A DNA stretch of 64,000 nucleotides from Trichomonas vaginalis G3 (Eukaryota > Parabasalia > Trichomonadida > Trichomonadidae): NCBI RefSeq assembly GCF_026262505.1, contig NC_067206.1:38577660-38641659 (forward strand), read 5' to 3'. Position 1 is the first letter of the stretch. Every line of letters begins with the position of its first letter. The notes under the pieces are model-generated. The model was not told where the DNA came from. It did no database searches and was given only the letters and a program-made list of their open reading frames with translations. This document shows positions 7,444 through 18,105 of the stretch, in pieces. The position numbers and the translations under genes were made by a program.

Positions 7444-9906
7444 ATGAGTATAGCTGCATATGCGTATGAAGCTGACAGAGCTAAACGTTTATATTTTGGT
7501 CAATACTCTCTCACACTTACTGACAAATATATTGGTATCAGTGATGGAAATACCGAGAAATACATAACATGGAAGGACTATGAAAAGTTTGACCCCATTT
7601 TTAACTCCATGCACTATGCCATTCATTGTAAATGGTGAAGTTGTCATGAAGAACGACACAACAGTATATAAGTCTGTTCATGAAGCGTTAGAATATATGT
7701 TGAATTATAATCCCGAAAGATTTGATCCAAGCACTACACCATGTGCAATGCCTTTTATTAAGGACGGTGAAATCGTAAGAGTTCCGGATTCAACGGTTTA
7801 CACAGCTGTTCAAAACAGTTTACAAACATTTTAGCGAATATCTTTAATTCAGAAACTACAGAAATAAAATTACCATATATAACAGATGCTAAAGAAATTA
7901 AATCAAAAACGACAACATTATTTACGTCACTTAATGATTTAATGACTTATATCATTAATATTCCTGCACCAACTACAGCATTTGATCCAAACTCGACGGT
8001 TTGTAGTGTACCTTTCATTAATGACAGTTCATTAATTGCTTTAAGGGATTCAACAGTTAACGAATCATTAAAGGCTTCATTAATGAAAATCATTGATTTT
8101 AACTCATTCATGAATACATATAATTCATTCATTAATGTTTCATATGCTTCTAAAGAAGGTGAGCCAAAAACTATCAATAAAGCGGTGTATGAAATAAAAG
8201 CATCAACGACGAAATTGAATTCGTTAACTTTTGACGGTGATAGTTTCGTTAATGACATAACATCGGGGAAAACAATTTTAACGAAAGAATACTTAAAATC
8301 TCATGTTAGTGAGTTCGTTGAAATTGAAAAAGAAGGTGGAATTAAGTTCGATCCACTGAATTTCATTTTCAGCTTAGCGAATGCGGGTATTAATTTTGCT
8401 GAATGGACAACTATACAGAGTGAAATAAATGCAATATGGACGTTTTTGGGGTCAAAAGCGGGAATGGGTGAGCTTGTAAATGCTGCAAGAACATTAGGTG
8501 AAACAGGAAATTTTGTAGATGGTTTTAAAAGACTTGTTTCAAATGTTTTAACAAACACAAAGAAATTATTTAGATATACCATACATAACGGTCAGATTTT
8601 CGAACAGGTAGCAACAAACCCTCCGGTTATGGCTGCGTTGATGATGGTTAGAGATATAAAACCACGTAACGACGGGAACGAAGAACATGAACAACAGGAT
8701 ACTGGTCGGGTTATTCGAGACATTAAAAACGTGTATCCTGAAGTTATTGATTTATTTAGAGGAGTTAATGATTCAATTTCAAAACATTCTATAACCCTCG
8801 ATGAAGAGAATAAATTAACAGATTATATATTCGTCATTATTGCAGAGTTAATGAAGAGAATAAATGAAAAAGGAATTGGTGATATCATTAATGTCAGCGA
8901 TGTAATGATGAAAAGAAATTTTGACTCATTATTTACAAAACCGAAAACAGAATATAGTCTTTATGACGTAATTACCGAATTAATGAAAAAGATTAATGAT
9001 AATAAGAGTTCTGGCGGAAGAGTTGAATTAGAAGTGAATGATGTTAATGAGAAATTAGCCGAAAAAGCAAACAAAAATGAGCTTTTAGCTCTGAGTGATA
9101 AAGTCAAGAACCACGTTCATTATATAACATCAGACGAACAGATTATAACGAACTACCATGGATATTTAACACGAAGTGATGAAGTGAAGACGGAAGGTGT
9201 TAATGAAAGAAGATATAAATACATTCGTGCTAAAGGTTATGACATAAGCTGTACTGTACATTATGACACAGGTAAAGCACAAGAAACATTTAGTTATAAC
9301 GATGAAATTTATGCCTCTACTTTCTCTGTTAAAGGTGTATTAGTTGAACCAAGATTTACTTTGAGAGTTAAGTCAAAAATAACGTTTGAAGATGCTATTA
9401 AAAGTAAAGCTGACAAAGTTGAACTCGAAGCAATGAACAAAGTTTTGAAATCTCATAAACACAACATCTCCGATATAAATGAACTTCAAGCTACATTAGA
9501 CAGTAAAGCTGACAAGAACCATACACATGAATCCTTCACTACTGTTAGAGCAGACGACATAATATTGAACTATACCCTTGGTTCAAGTGCACCATTAGAG
9601 AATCCAAGTACAAGCGTAAAAGATACACTAAACTCCTTAAATAGTAAATGTATGAACATTGAAGGTCATGTCAGAAACTTTGAAACACATGAACTACCAG
9701 CAATGTTAGACAGTAAAGCAGATAAAGAACATACACATAACTCCTTCTCAACTGTTAGAGCAGACGACATAATATTGAACTATGATTTGGGTTCAAGTGC
9801 ACCTTTAGAGAATCCGAGTACAAGCGTAAATAGCTTCAGGGTCAATTTCTTCAACCATTTCACTTCCTTCGTCAATGTCAATAGAAGCTTCTTCAACCTT
9901 TGGTAA
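7444..9906 (+). pseudogene. Fibre-like protein region, broken
   Basis: The upstream part repeats a motif of the type FDP-S/N-T-x-PC-x-MPFI-x-DG-E-I followed by DSTVY/DSTVN (near 7590, 7720 and 7980). A long helical section follows. The 3' half has phage tail-fibre style repeats: LDSKADKNHTHESF and LDSKADKEHTHNSF, each followed by TVRADDIILNY and SSAPLENPSTSV, plus LKSHKHNISDINELQATL. The ADK-x-HTH pattern is the classic fibre/collar repeat of bacteriophage tail fibres, and element 2 encodes a related protein with a collar domain (41254-42240). A receptor-binding or spike role is inferred. The region is broken; a long open part spans 7942-9906. Confidence 0.6.
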
Positions 9907-9981
9907 GAATTTCTGTATAACATCTTTGTTCGTTATTGTCTTCAGAGATGAAGGATAATATTTCACAGATGTTTCATTTCT

Positions 9982-10299
9982 TTATATTTCTTTCTGTTTG
10001 GAAAGATTTAAAGCAATACTGAAGAAGTCAATGTTAGAGTTCTTTATGACAGTATAATGAGTATCTTTGACATTCACGAAGAAACTCTTTTGTTTCAAAA
10101 CTACTGCTAACTCTTGTGAAGTATAACGTTTGCGGTCAATGACGATAGCTAATGGTCTGACATACTGACCAAACTTAGATTCTTTCACAAACTTTTTGTT
10201 AAAGATAACATTAACATTTGAAGCATTATTGAACTCATTCTTGATGGCAGTAGCGAGAGCATTGTATGAAAAGAACTTGCAATCTTGCATGTGTTTCAT
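9982..10299 (-). CDS. Unknown element protein, 105 aa
   Basis: MKHMQDCKFFSYNALATAIK, then KFVKESKFGQYVRPLAIVID and RKRYTSQELAVVLKQKSFFV. The alternating helix/strand pattern with basic residues would fit a small nucleic-acid-binding protein, but no family is recognised. It is divergent from the polymerase gene, with an AT-rich spacer of about 90 bp that contains an A-tract/T-tract palindrome. Confidence 0.45.
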   Translation of the reverse strand: MKHMQDCKFFSYNALATAIKNEFNNASNVNVIFNKKFVKESKFGQYVRPLAIVIDRKRYTSQELAVVLKQKSFFVNVKDTHYTVIKNSNIDFFSIALNLSKQKEI

Positions 10300-10365
10300 T
10301 AAAATAAAAATATTAAATTATTTTGAAAAATAACTTAAAAAAAATCTAATCTAATTTTTTCAAAA

Positions 10366-10391
10366 AAATATTTTTTTATTTCCTACTAAAG
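10366..10391 (+). promoter_or_regulatory. A-tract/T-tract palindrome upstream of polymerase
   Basis: AAAAAAATATTTTTTTATTT directly precedes the polymerase ATG. Near-identical A(6-7)-TATT-T(6-7) tracts occur just upstream of element 2 genes (about 30406-30425 and 31667-31683 on plus; 34732-34752, 38943-38960 and 39067-39086 on minus). This suggests a second promoter class shared by the two elements. Confidence 0.45.
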
Positions 10392-13300
10392 ATGTATCGG
10401 AAGTTGTCTAAGTTAGAACACTCGGAAATAAAACAACTTCTTACAGAAGCTAACATAGATGTTGCAAAACATTACGCGACAAACAAAAAAGCACTCGCCG
10501 ACTTCATTAAAGACTATAATGGTGCAATAAGTTATGATAGAATTCATGAGTTCATAAAGCCGCAACGCGGCGAGGACGAAGTCCATGCAAGAGCATTTCC
10601 TTTAAATGACGTTGCTATTGACTTATATCATAGACGTTCAATACCTCATGAAGTAAGGCGTGAGATGTTTGACATAACAAATGCGAACGTTGGTGAAACA
10701 CGAAAGAGAGACGACACACTGAAACAACAGAGAAGAGAGATGTTTAAAAGTGCTATAGAACAAGTTCGCAAAGCTAATAATGTCATTCGTTCCATTGACG
10801 ACAAACCAAAAGAAGGTGAGAGATGGTTAAAGAAAGATGAAGAGAATAGGAAGAGAAATGTGAAGTCAGGCAATAGACTCATTGACTTTAACATCGAAGC
10901 TTTAGATGAACCAAACAGAGACTACTTACACAAACATTTCGGTAAGGTTTTCATGAGACTCTTAGAGAAGATTAAAATAAACTCCCAACAAAGATGGATG
11001 GTATGTTATAAACTTGGTGGAAAGTATGAATGTTCTACGTTAAACCTCAATAATATTGGAACATTACTACATCAGCTCTTGAAGGAGAACTTTATATCAG
11101 AGATAGAAGCAAATGCCGCAGGTATTGTTGAAATGCACTATGACTTCTTCTTGACAAACATAAAGAATCTTACTGAAATAAAGATGTATGATTTAACAGA
11201 ATATGAAGGCTTAACGATGTCAGATGTTAAGAAAGGAAAGCCACAGAAGCGACCATATAGAGATGAAAGCACACTGACAGAAAGACAGAAAAGATTATTG
11301 AACAGACTTAAACAAACAGGAGATAAACAAGATATAGATGACTTCTGGAATGAAATCCTTGGTGAAAAGAAGTTTTATAAGAAGAGAAGCGGTCAGTTCT
11401 GGAAGTATCTTTGCACATTACCTATAAATCTTGAACGCTACCAAATCTTCAATGAATTGAACAAAAGAACTGCAGCACTTATGACAGAAGACAACTGCTT
11501 CGTTTATGCTTGCATTCAGGCTGGAGTAAATGAAGAAACTATTGACCACATGAGAGAAGTCATTCGTGTTAGAGACTTTCCTCAAAGTAAAGTACAAGAA
11601 ATTTCCGATTCAACAGGTATAGCATTCAATGTTACCATTGGTTATTTCAATGACTCAAGACATAATGAAATAAAGAGATACATACCAAAAGAATGTAAAA
11701 CTGTTCGAACTATTGACCTACTTCTTGTTGAAGACCACTACATGCTAAATGAAAGACTTCCAATGACAACATATTTCATTCACAACTATATAGAAATCTT
11801 GAAGGAGTGTGGTGGAATGAACATTGAGAAACAGATGAAAATATATACAAAGAGAGATGGTAAATACATTGTTCGCATGGATAGAACAACACCGTTATGG
11901 ATTATGAAAACATTGTGGGAGTGCAAATATTTCGAACCTATTTCTTATGGAGAACTTTTCACATATACGACTGACTTATATAAACAGAACCTTGCACCAT
12001 TTAAAGATTTGACATATGCTCCAAAGTATTGTGTACAACTGAAGAAGAAAGCAGAGTCAAAAGAAGTAAATAAAGCTAAATGTAAGTTCATTCCTGAGCA
12101 CGTTTTCTTTGCTGACTTTGAGTGTAGTACGGATGGCTTTCATAAAGCTTTTAACATCTGTTTTGACAGTGAAGATGGTTCAGTGAGTGAAAGCATTTGG
12201 GGTCAAAACTGTGCAACAGAATTTTTGGAACGACTTCCTGACAAGAGTTTAATATATTTCCATAACCTCAGTTATGATATAAACTTCATCTTAAGACACA
12301 TGACAGAAGTGAAAGGAACTCCCATCATTAAAGGTTCACGAACAATGCAAATAACTGGCTTATATAAAGGAAGGGCAATTATTATAAAAGACTCTTACAG
12401 TGTTATAAATAAGAAGCTTAAACTATTTCCTGCTATGTTTAACTTACAAACAGGACCGAAAGAAGTATTTCCATATAACTACTACAGCAGTGTTTTGTTA
12501 GCAAATGACAACAGAACTGGTGTCATTTCTGAAGCATGTAAGTTTGTAAAAGATATTGAAACGTTCATGAAAAACATAGATTCCATCAAAGGTTGCAGAA
12601 TAGATGAAAACCACTTCGACTTAGAAAAATATAGCACATTTTATTGCAAACAAGATGTAAGAATTTTAAGAGAAGGTTTTGTTAAGTTCCGCAATGACAT
12701 ATTGAAAGAATTTGATTTAAACGTTTATGACTACGTTAGTATTTGTTCAATTGCTAACAAATTATTTGAGAACAGAGTGTACTTCCCGAATGGAAATTTA
12801 TATGACCTCTCAAATAAACCAAGAGAATTTATTTCGAGATGCATTCAAGGTGGAAGATGTATGTTGTCAGATAACATTAAACAAAAGAGCAAAAAGAAAC
12901 TCATTGCTGACTTCGACGCTGTTTCATTATATCCATCCGCTATAGCAAGACTTTATACTTTAGAAGGAATTCCAAAAGTATTGAAGGATGAGATGTTAAG
13001 CACAGAGTATCTCATGAGACATTTATTCGATGACGACCAAAAGGAACCCATTGGTGAAAAGTTTATGTCTGGCTTCTTTGTTCTCATTAAGATAACAAAG
13101 ATTGGAATACATAGACACTTTCCTTTAATAGTTTGTGACCCTGAACTAAATCCAGAACTTAACGTTCCCAGAAGTTCAAACACTTGCTGTCTCATGTATG
13201 TTGACCATATAACATTACAAGACCTCATAAAATATCAAGGTGTCAAATGTGAAGTGTTGCAAGGATACTATTACGATGGAAACAGAGATATTAGAATAAG

Positions 13301-14171
13301 AGATGAAGTAAAGAAGTTGTTTGAGTTAAGGTTAAAGTATAAGAAAGAAGGAAATCCTTTACAAGAAAATATAAAGCTCATTCTGAACAGTATTTATGGC
13401 AAAACTATTCTATCTCCTATTGAGTCAAAAATAACCATAGTAAATGACAAAGATGCTATAAGATATGCCATCAGAAATTACAACCATATAGTGAAGTTCG
13501 AAGGTTTGGATGGTTCAGATAAAACTATTTTCAAGCTAACGAAAAGCATTTGCAGACACTTTAACTTCTGTCCACTTGGTGTTAACATCTTATCTATGTC
13601 GAAGAGAATAATGTGTGAAGTATTCTGTACTGCTGAGGACATGGGTCTTCAAATATTTTACCAGGACTGTGATAGCATGCATATTTTCAATGAAGACATC
13701 CCAAAGCTTGCAGCAGAGTTTAAGAAGAGATACGGTCGCGAACTTATAGGAAAGAACCTTGGTCAATTTCATTCTGACTTCGCAGAAATAACACCTGGAA
13801 AACAAAGTTTAGCATACAAGTCAATATTTTGTGGAAAGAAGACTTACATAGACTTACTCACGAATGATTTAAATGAAGTTGCATTCCATGCACGTTGCAA
13901 AGGTGTCAAACAAGACGTCCTTGCTTTAACAGCAAATGAAATGTTTCCTGAAGCTATACAATGCTATTACAATGAAGATAAGAACATTCACATACCTGTT
14001 GGAACATATGACAAAGACTCTGAGTTCAGTTTAATGAAACTTTACAAAGCACTTTATGACGGTCAAGAGATTGGATTTGACTTATGTAAGTCTTCTAGTC
14101 CTTGCTTTGCTGAAAAGTTTAACTTCTCAATAACGACTAAAACAAGCTTTATTCGTAAGTTGAAGTTCTGA
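10392..14171 (+). CDS. polB: Family B DNA polymerase (Polinton, protein-primed type)
   Basis: A 1259-residue replicative polymerase with exonuclease and polymerase domains in the expected order. Exo I is FADFECST (about residue 574), Exo II YFHNLSYDINF (about 622), Exo III YCKQDVRIL (about 751). Polymerase motif A is DFDAVSLYPSAI (about 840), motif B ILNSIYGKT (about 997) and motif C YQDCDSMHI (about 1090), where D-C-D replaces the common D-T-D. The motif spacing, long N-terminal extension and context fit the protein-primed PolB of Polintons. Catalytic acidic residues of both domains are present. The N-terminal 550 residues are Lys/Glu-rich and helical and could include a terminal-protein region, which I cannot confirm. 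The frame looks whole. Confidence 0.92.
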   Translation: MYRKLSKLEHSEIKQLLTEANIDVAKHYATNKKALADFIKDYNGAISYDRIHEFIKPQRGEDEVHARAFPLNDVAIDLYHRRSIPHEVRREMFDITNANVGETRKRDDTLKQQRREMFKSAIEQVRKANNVIRSIDDKPKEGERWLKKDEENRKRNVKSGNRLIDFNIEALDEPNRDYLHKHFGKVFMRLLEKIKINSQQRWMVCYKLGGKYECSTLNLNNIGTLLHQLLKENFISEIEANAAGIVEMHYDFFLTNIKNLTEIKMYDLTEYEGLTMSDVKKGKPQKRPYRDESTLTERQKRLLNRLKQTGDKQDIDDFWNEILGEKKFYKKRSGQFWKYLCTLPINLERYQIFNELNKRTAALMTEDNCFVYACIQAGVNEETIDHMREVIRVRDFPQSKVQEISDSTGIAFNVTIGYFNDSRHNEIKRYIPKECKTVRTIDLLLVEDHYMLNERLPMTTYFIHNYIEILKECGGMNIEKQMKIYTKRDGKYIVRMDRTTPLWIMKTLWECKYFEPISYGELFTYTTDLYKQNLAPFKDLTYAPKYCVQLKKKAESKEVNKAKCKFIPEHVFFADFECSTDGFHKAFNICFDSEDGSVSESIWGQNCATEFLERLPDKSLIYFHNLSYDINFILRHMTEVKGTPIIKGSRTMQITGLYKGRAIIIKDSYSVINKKLKLFPAMFNLQTGPKEVFPYNYYSSVLLANDNRTGVISEACKFVKDIETFMKNIDSIKGCRIDENHFDLEKYSTFYCKQDVRILREGFVKFRNDILKEFDLNVYDYVSICSIANKLFENRVYFPNGNLYDLSNKPREFISRCIQGGRCMLSDNIKQKSKKKLIADFDAVSLYPSAIARLYTLEGIPKVLKDEMLSTEYLMRHLFDDDQKEPIGEKFMSGFFVLIKITKIGIHRHFPLIVCDPELNPELNVPRSSNTCCLMYVDHITLQDLIKYQGVKCEVLQGYYYDGNRDIRIRDEVKKLFELRLKYKKEGNPLQENIKLILNSIYGKTILSPIESKITIVNDKDAIRYAIRNYNHIVKFEGLDGSDKTIFKLTKSICRHFNFCPLGVNILSMSKRIMCEVFCTAEDMGLQIFYQDCDSMHIFNEDIPKLAAEFKKRYGRELIGKNLGQFHSDFAEITPGKQSLAYKSIFCGKKTYIDLLTNDLNEVAFHARCKGVKQDVLALTANEMFPEAIQCYYNEDKNIHIPVGTYDKDSEFSLMKLYKALYDGQEIGFDLCKSSSPCFAEKFNFSITTKTSFIRKLKF

Positions 14172-14245
14172 GGTCATTTATTTTTGTCAGCAATGAGGTC
14201 ATTCGTGATAAAAATAATGAGGTCATATATTTTTGTCATTTATGT
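14168..14245. repeat. Short direct repeats after polB
   Basis: Three copies of TGAGGTCAT, two of them followed within a few bases by TTTTTGTCA, lie immediately after the polymerase stop. They could serve as a 3'-end or regulatory signal. No dyad strong enough for a terminator is visible. Confidence 0.5.
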
Positions 14246-14298
14246 ATAACCATTGCCTCTCTTAAACTTTGCAATAGACAGCTTTGTTCTTCTTCCTT

Positions 14299-14813
14299 CT
14301 ACATCTGTAATGTTATATAATCTTTGTTATACTGTCTTAAGACATTCATTCGTCTGTATTGAGTTCCCATGAAATAGTAAAAGGCATCTTCACTTGGGAC
14401 ATAGTAGTAGTTCTCTAACGTGTGATATGAGTATTGTATAATTTCAACAGCGTCTTCAGGAAGAGAGTCAACAATGTCAAACCAATAGCCATTTGAACCA
14501 AAATATTTCTCATGTTTTCTCTTCTTGTCGTCCATCTTAAGTTCGAGATATGAAAGTCTCCTCTGTCTCTGTTTATATGGTCTACTTCACGAAGTCCTTC
14601 AGGGTTCGGAATGAAAGTTTCTGCAACTATTCTATGTTTCATCAGCTTGTGTTTGTTTAAATTTACACAAATATAACCATCTCCTTGGTCAAACTCACTA
14701 ACAACTCTTTTATTGCTTATACGTCTAATTGGATAAGGGTACTCTGAAAAGATTTCATAGTCATTGTCATGCTCGAGTGTTTGCCAATGTCCTTCACCTT
14801 CCATGCCTTTCAC
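14299..14813 (-). pseudogene. HNH homing-type endonuclease (NUMOD4-like), broken
   Basis: The N-terminal half has a NUMOD4-like region (GEGHWQTLEHDNDYEIFSEY, RRISNKRVVSEF) and then an HNH core: LMKHRIVAETFIPNP, VDHINRDRGDFHISNLRW. The C-terminal half encodes the same accessory module seen at 2411-2737 and 38353-38937 (YSYHTLENYYYVPSEDAFYY). HNH/NUMOD4 nucleases are site-specific DNA cutters that spread as free-standing homing genes. Here it lies between the polymerase and structural genes on the opposite strand. The gene looks broken. Confidence 0.7.
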
Positions 14814-14877
14814 TCAAATAAAATTTTCAGAAAAAAATAAAACTAGCGTAGATTTTACAATACAGCTATTGTAGAGT

Positions 14878-15709
14878 TTAAGAGTTGTGCTTCAATGTAG
14901 AGACAGTCCTTATGGTCTGGAGGTAAGAACACTGGGCAGTTATGGTCATGAGTGAGAACATGTCTATCCAAAACTCACGATTGAAGCCAGTTAATTTATA
15001 GTATTTAGGGTTAGGAAGTGGTGAAGTTCTTGTATGACCAATGAACTCATTTTCAACTCCCTTACTTAAGTTTGAATATAATATAGCTTGCTTTCTATCC
15101 AAATGCCAGGTGTTACAATCTTTGAAAATTCATTTTTCCTCGGAAGCATTGCATTATAATTGAAAACATTCTTGAAGTCTTCATTGGGTTCAGAGATTTG
15201 AAACCTTAATACGTAATGGATTTTCTTTCTCTTTAGCTACTTCATTGAATGGTGAATATATAACAAACTGACAGTCATGAGTTCCATCTTCATTTTCATT
15301 AAATTCATAATGAAAGTCTATAAGTTGTGGCTGACTACCTTCTTCTTTCAGTTGTGCAAGAAACTCACGTAAAGGCTGTAAAGTTTGTACTTCAATGTTG
15401 AACTTTTTCTCGAACATCTCATTAAATGAAATCATACATTTTGCAATGTTGTATCTTCTTTAAAGTATTTGTATATGTGAATGTTTTGGGCGCTTAAAGA
15501 CTGTTCGTCATTTTCTATCTCGACTTGAAGTATAAATTCAACCTTTCTGAAAGCACGTGTTATATACATAGATGTTATGCCAATGTACTTCTCTTCATTT
15601 ATGTTCACAATCCAGTCTGTTGGAAACTTAAACGTTACTCTGTTCCCCTTTATTTGACGTCAGGGTTTTCACTACTGAACGCAACAGATAAAGGTATTTG
15701 TCTATACAT
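14878..15709 (-). pseudogene. Conserved element protein (42498-family), broken
   Basis: Pieces of one gene read on the minus strand: MYRQIPLSVAFSSENP, then FKFPTDWIVNINEEKYIGIT and MISFNEMFEKKFN, and further on HYEFNENEDGTHDCQFVIYS and TSPLPNPKYYKLTGF. The F-x-(F/Y)-P-x-x-W and NVMISFNEMFEKKFN/ALKNIEDKIN regions line up with YRFDYPLRWL and the following helix in the plus-strand gene at 42498-43340 of element 2. The family therefore belongs to the gene set shared by both elements. Function unknown; the beta-rich pattern would suit a virion protein. Broken in several places. Confidence 0.5.
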
Positions 15710-15734
15710 TTAGTTTCCGATAAAAATAAACCAT

Positions 15735-15999
15735 TTACTCTTTCTTTGCTTCAGCTTCTTTAGCTTTTTGTTCTTCTTTGCTTTTCTTCTCTAGCTTTCT
15801 TCGCCAGCAAACGTGGGTTCTTTTGTCTTCCAGCAGCTAATGCAGCAAGTTGTTTTTCACTAAGTTTTCTCTTTGGTCTCTCTGGCTTTTGTTCTTGTTT
15901 TGTTCCTTCAGTTCGGATAAAATTTGCTCGCGAATTTCTTTCTTCAATGCTTCACATCTATGACCCCTTGGGTCTTGTCCAGGGCTTGTCTGAGTCATT
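15735..15999 (-). pseudogene. Small Lys-rich element gene, broken
   Basis: Begins MTQTSPGQDPRGHRCEALKK and continues through charged helices (IREQILSELKEQ) to a basic segment with KQLAALAAGRQKNPRLLAKK and a Lys/Glu/Ala end. The composition suggests a small nucleic-acid-binding or core protein. It is divergent from 16044, with about 44 bp between the starts. Looks broken. Confidence 0.4.
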
Positions 16000-16043
16000 T
16001 GACTGCAGATAAAAAACAAAATTAAAACTTTAACCGATGTAAA

Positions 16044-16475
16044 ATGAGCTTGTCAAAATCAGAGCGAGAGTCTATTATATTAAATGACGCAAGAGGAATA
16101 CAACATCCTTTCTATTACGTAAGTCAGAGTAAAGATGGTAAAATATACGTAAGAAAAAGAAAGGTTCCATTAGCGAATGCAGAAAGCGACAACATTAAGG
16201 TGCATGGCAAGGGTGAAGTCCACGAAGCCCATATAAAACCTTCTGTTCAAACTGAGTCAATAGAACCAGAAGAAAAGAAGCCAGATGTACTTTCAATAAC
16301 GAACCAAGAGCTTATTGCAAAGTTCGTGAATTTCATTGAAAAACAAACCGAGTCAAAGAACCCTGACCCACCAGTGAAAGAAGTTGAGACAAAAGAGAAT
16401 GTACAGTTCATTGAAAATGTCAAGAAACAACTTCCACCACGAATGCCAAGAAGAAGAGTGAGAATAATGAAGTAA
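16044..16475 (+). CDS. Small element protein with a short N-terminal module shared across both elements
   Basis: 143 residues. The N-terminal 40 residues (ERESIILNDARGIQHPFYYV, then SKDGKIYVRKRKV) follow a pattern of helix, (S/A)-R/S-G, N/H-P-x-Y, strand, (D/N)-G, basic strand. That pattern recurs in the 39092-39619 protein (NSIIESARSGNTNPNYKVTF) and in the small gene at 18606 (VEYIKSGTIPEGFYIHTMKD). The rest is a charged, Pro-rich linker with a basic C-terminus (PPRMPRRRVRIMK). It lies directly upstream of the capsid gene and is probably co-expressed with it, so a scaffold or virion role is plausible. Function unknown. Confidence 0.6.
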   Translation: MSLSKSERESIILNDARGIQHPFYYVSQSKDGKIYVRKRKVPLANAESDNIKVHGKGEVHEAHIKPSVQTESIEPEEKKPDVLSITNQELIAKFVNFIEKQTESKNPDPPVKEVETKENVQFIENVKKQLPPRMPRRRVRIMK

Positions 16476-16501
16476 ATAGATATTTTTATCGAAGTAAATA
16501 C

Positions 16502-18028
16502 ATGCAGAACGAACAGTTAAACGAATTTACTCCAGCAGAGCATATTCATCAGATTCGCTCATATTTCGATATCATAGACAATGCAGTTCAAATTGGTGAC
16601 ACTAATAGAAAATATTCTGACGCAAAGATTCCATCACAACCTGGAACTGCTAAAGATAACACATGGGTAACATTCAATCTCTCACCTCCTGGTGAAAATA
16701 TGTTGGACCTTTACAATACATTCATTACGTATAAAATGGAAGGTCAATTTATTGTAGATAAAGAAATTGGTTCAGGTTCCAATAAAACAAACCCACCAGG
16801 ATTTTGGATTGGTTTCGATGACGCTTTCTATGCAGTTGCTGGATATCAAATCCTTGCAAATGGTCGTATCGTATATTCTCAAGACAACGCAAGAGAAGAA
16901 GCATATATAACTTCAAACTCACAAACTACCGAACAAATAAAGAAAGTAGATGTTTTCTCAAAGACTCGACATGAAGATGTATGGAGTCATTCGGGAACAT
17001 GCAGAACAGGACAAATTGTTAGTGGTCCAATTACAGCAGGAAAATCATTTGATTTTAAGCTTCGTTTAAGAATTCCTGTTAGAAGATTCCTTCCATTAGA
17101 AGCTATTCGATTTATTCCAGCTTTTGCAGGAAACATTCAGCTTAAAGTAAAGTTCAGTAGCGACGCCTTACAATGCACATCTATATCTGTAAATGATATC
17201 ATTGCTTTCAATCCAACTCTTAAAGTTGCATTTGCTTCAGATTCAAATCCACCGACAAATAAATTTGTTCCATGGAATGAACCATTCACTATGATAACGA
17301 AGGCAGTAGAAGCTAGTGGAACAGTTACTATTACAACTGTAACCCAGCAACTATTTCGAACAAAGATGGATTTTAATGAATGTTTCATTCATCCAAAGTC
17401 ATTCTCTTTAGACCCTAACATTTATACAGAACTTGTAGAACATTATACAAACGAGGCTTTATGTTTTCCTGTTAAAGTTATGGATTGGATTCCTATGGAC
17501 GGTTCATTCTCAAAGAATACAGATAGTTCAAGTGCAACATTTACAGCAGCTTATACGCCTATTAATGTTAAAAGTATTTGGGCACTATTTAGAAAGAAAG
17601 ACAACTATTATGTTAATTTTGAGAACCCTAAGTTTAAATATCTTCAGCTTTCCATGGGAGCTTATGGAAATATGCCTGCAGAACCTGAAAAATCATATGG
17701 ACCTGTATTTTATGAAATGGTTGCGAACGCTTGCAATACAAACAATGATATGATAGGATTTAATGAAGATGTTATGAGGTCATTGGTGGATGATGGTAGT
17801 GTGGAACATAAATGGGATAGCTATGACAACACACATTTCTTATGTGGTTTTCCAACAGAAGTGGACTTTTGCTTCCAGCAAGGTCAAACATCTACTGCTC
17901 CAATAACATACAAATTGTCTGTTAAAGGACCTATTGAACTAGCAACTGAAAATGTACCAAAGCCACTTATTGGATTTATGAGGGATTGTTGCTTTGCCAT
18001 TCAGGTGCGTGCTAATGGAATCCCATAA
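16502..18028 (+). CDS. Candidate major capsid protein (double jelly-roll type)
   Basis: A 508-residue, strand-rich protein with no membrane segment. Features: ENMLDLYNTFITYKMEGQF, then AVAGYQILANGRIVYSQ, and a conserved FKLRLRIPVRRFLPLEAIRF-type stretch around residues 188-208, followed by FAGNIQLKVKFSS. A related stretch (KLKLRVPLSSFLIFRFLRYL) occurs in the broken capsid gene of element 2 (27024-28560). Size, position among virion genes and conservation between the elements support the major capsid protein, but no signature motif proves it. It follows 16044-16475 after 26 bp. The frame looks whole. Confidence 0.65.
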   Translation: MQNEQLNEFTPAEHIHQIRSYFDIIDNAVQIGDTNRKYSDAKIPSQPGTAKDNTWVTFNLSPPGENMLDLYNTFITYKMEGQFIVDKEIGSGSNKTNPPGFWIGFDDAFYAVAGYQILANGRIVYSQDNAREEAYITSNSQTTEQIKKVDVFSKTRHEDVWSHSGTCRTGQIVSGPITAGKSFDFKLRLRIPVRRFLPLEAIRFIPAFAGNIQLKVKFSSDALQCTSISVNDIIAFNPTLKVAFASDSNPPTNKFVPWNEPFTMITKAVEASGTVTITTVTQQLFRTKMDFNECFIHPKSFSLDPNIYTELVEHYTNEALCFPVKVMDWIPMDGSFSKNTDSSSATFTAAYTPINVKSIWALFRKKDNYYVNFENPKFKYLQLSMGAYGNMPAEPEKSYGPVFYEMVANACNTNNDMIGFNEDVMRSLVDDGSVEHKWDSYDNTHFLCGFPTEVDFCFQQGQTSTAPITYKLSVKGPIELATENVPKPLIGFMRDCCFAIQVRANGIP

Positions 18029-18105
18029 TAAGATTAGATGACTATAACTTAGCTACGGACGACAGTGAGGAATAAAGGATGAACGTTTATTTTTAAAGCT
18101 TATAA

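Noticed and set aside
8301-8582. Hydrophobic minus-strand frame within the fibre region
   Set aside because: Opposite-strand shadow of the plus-strand fibre-like gene.
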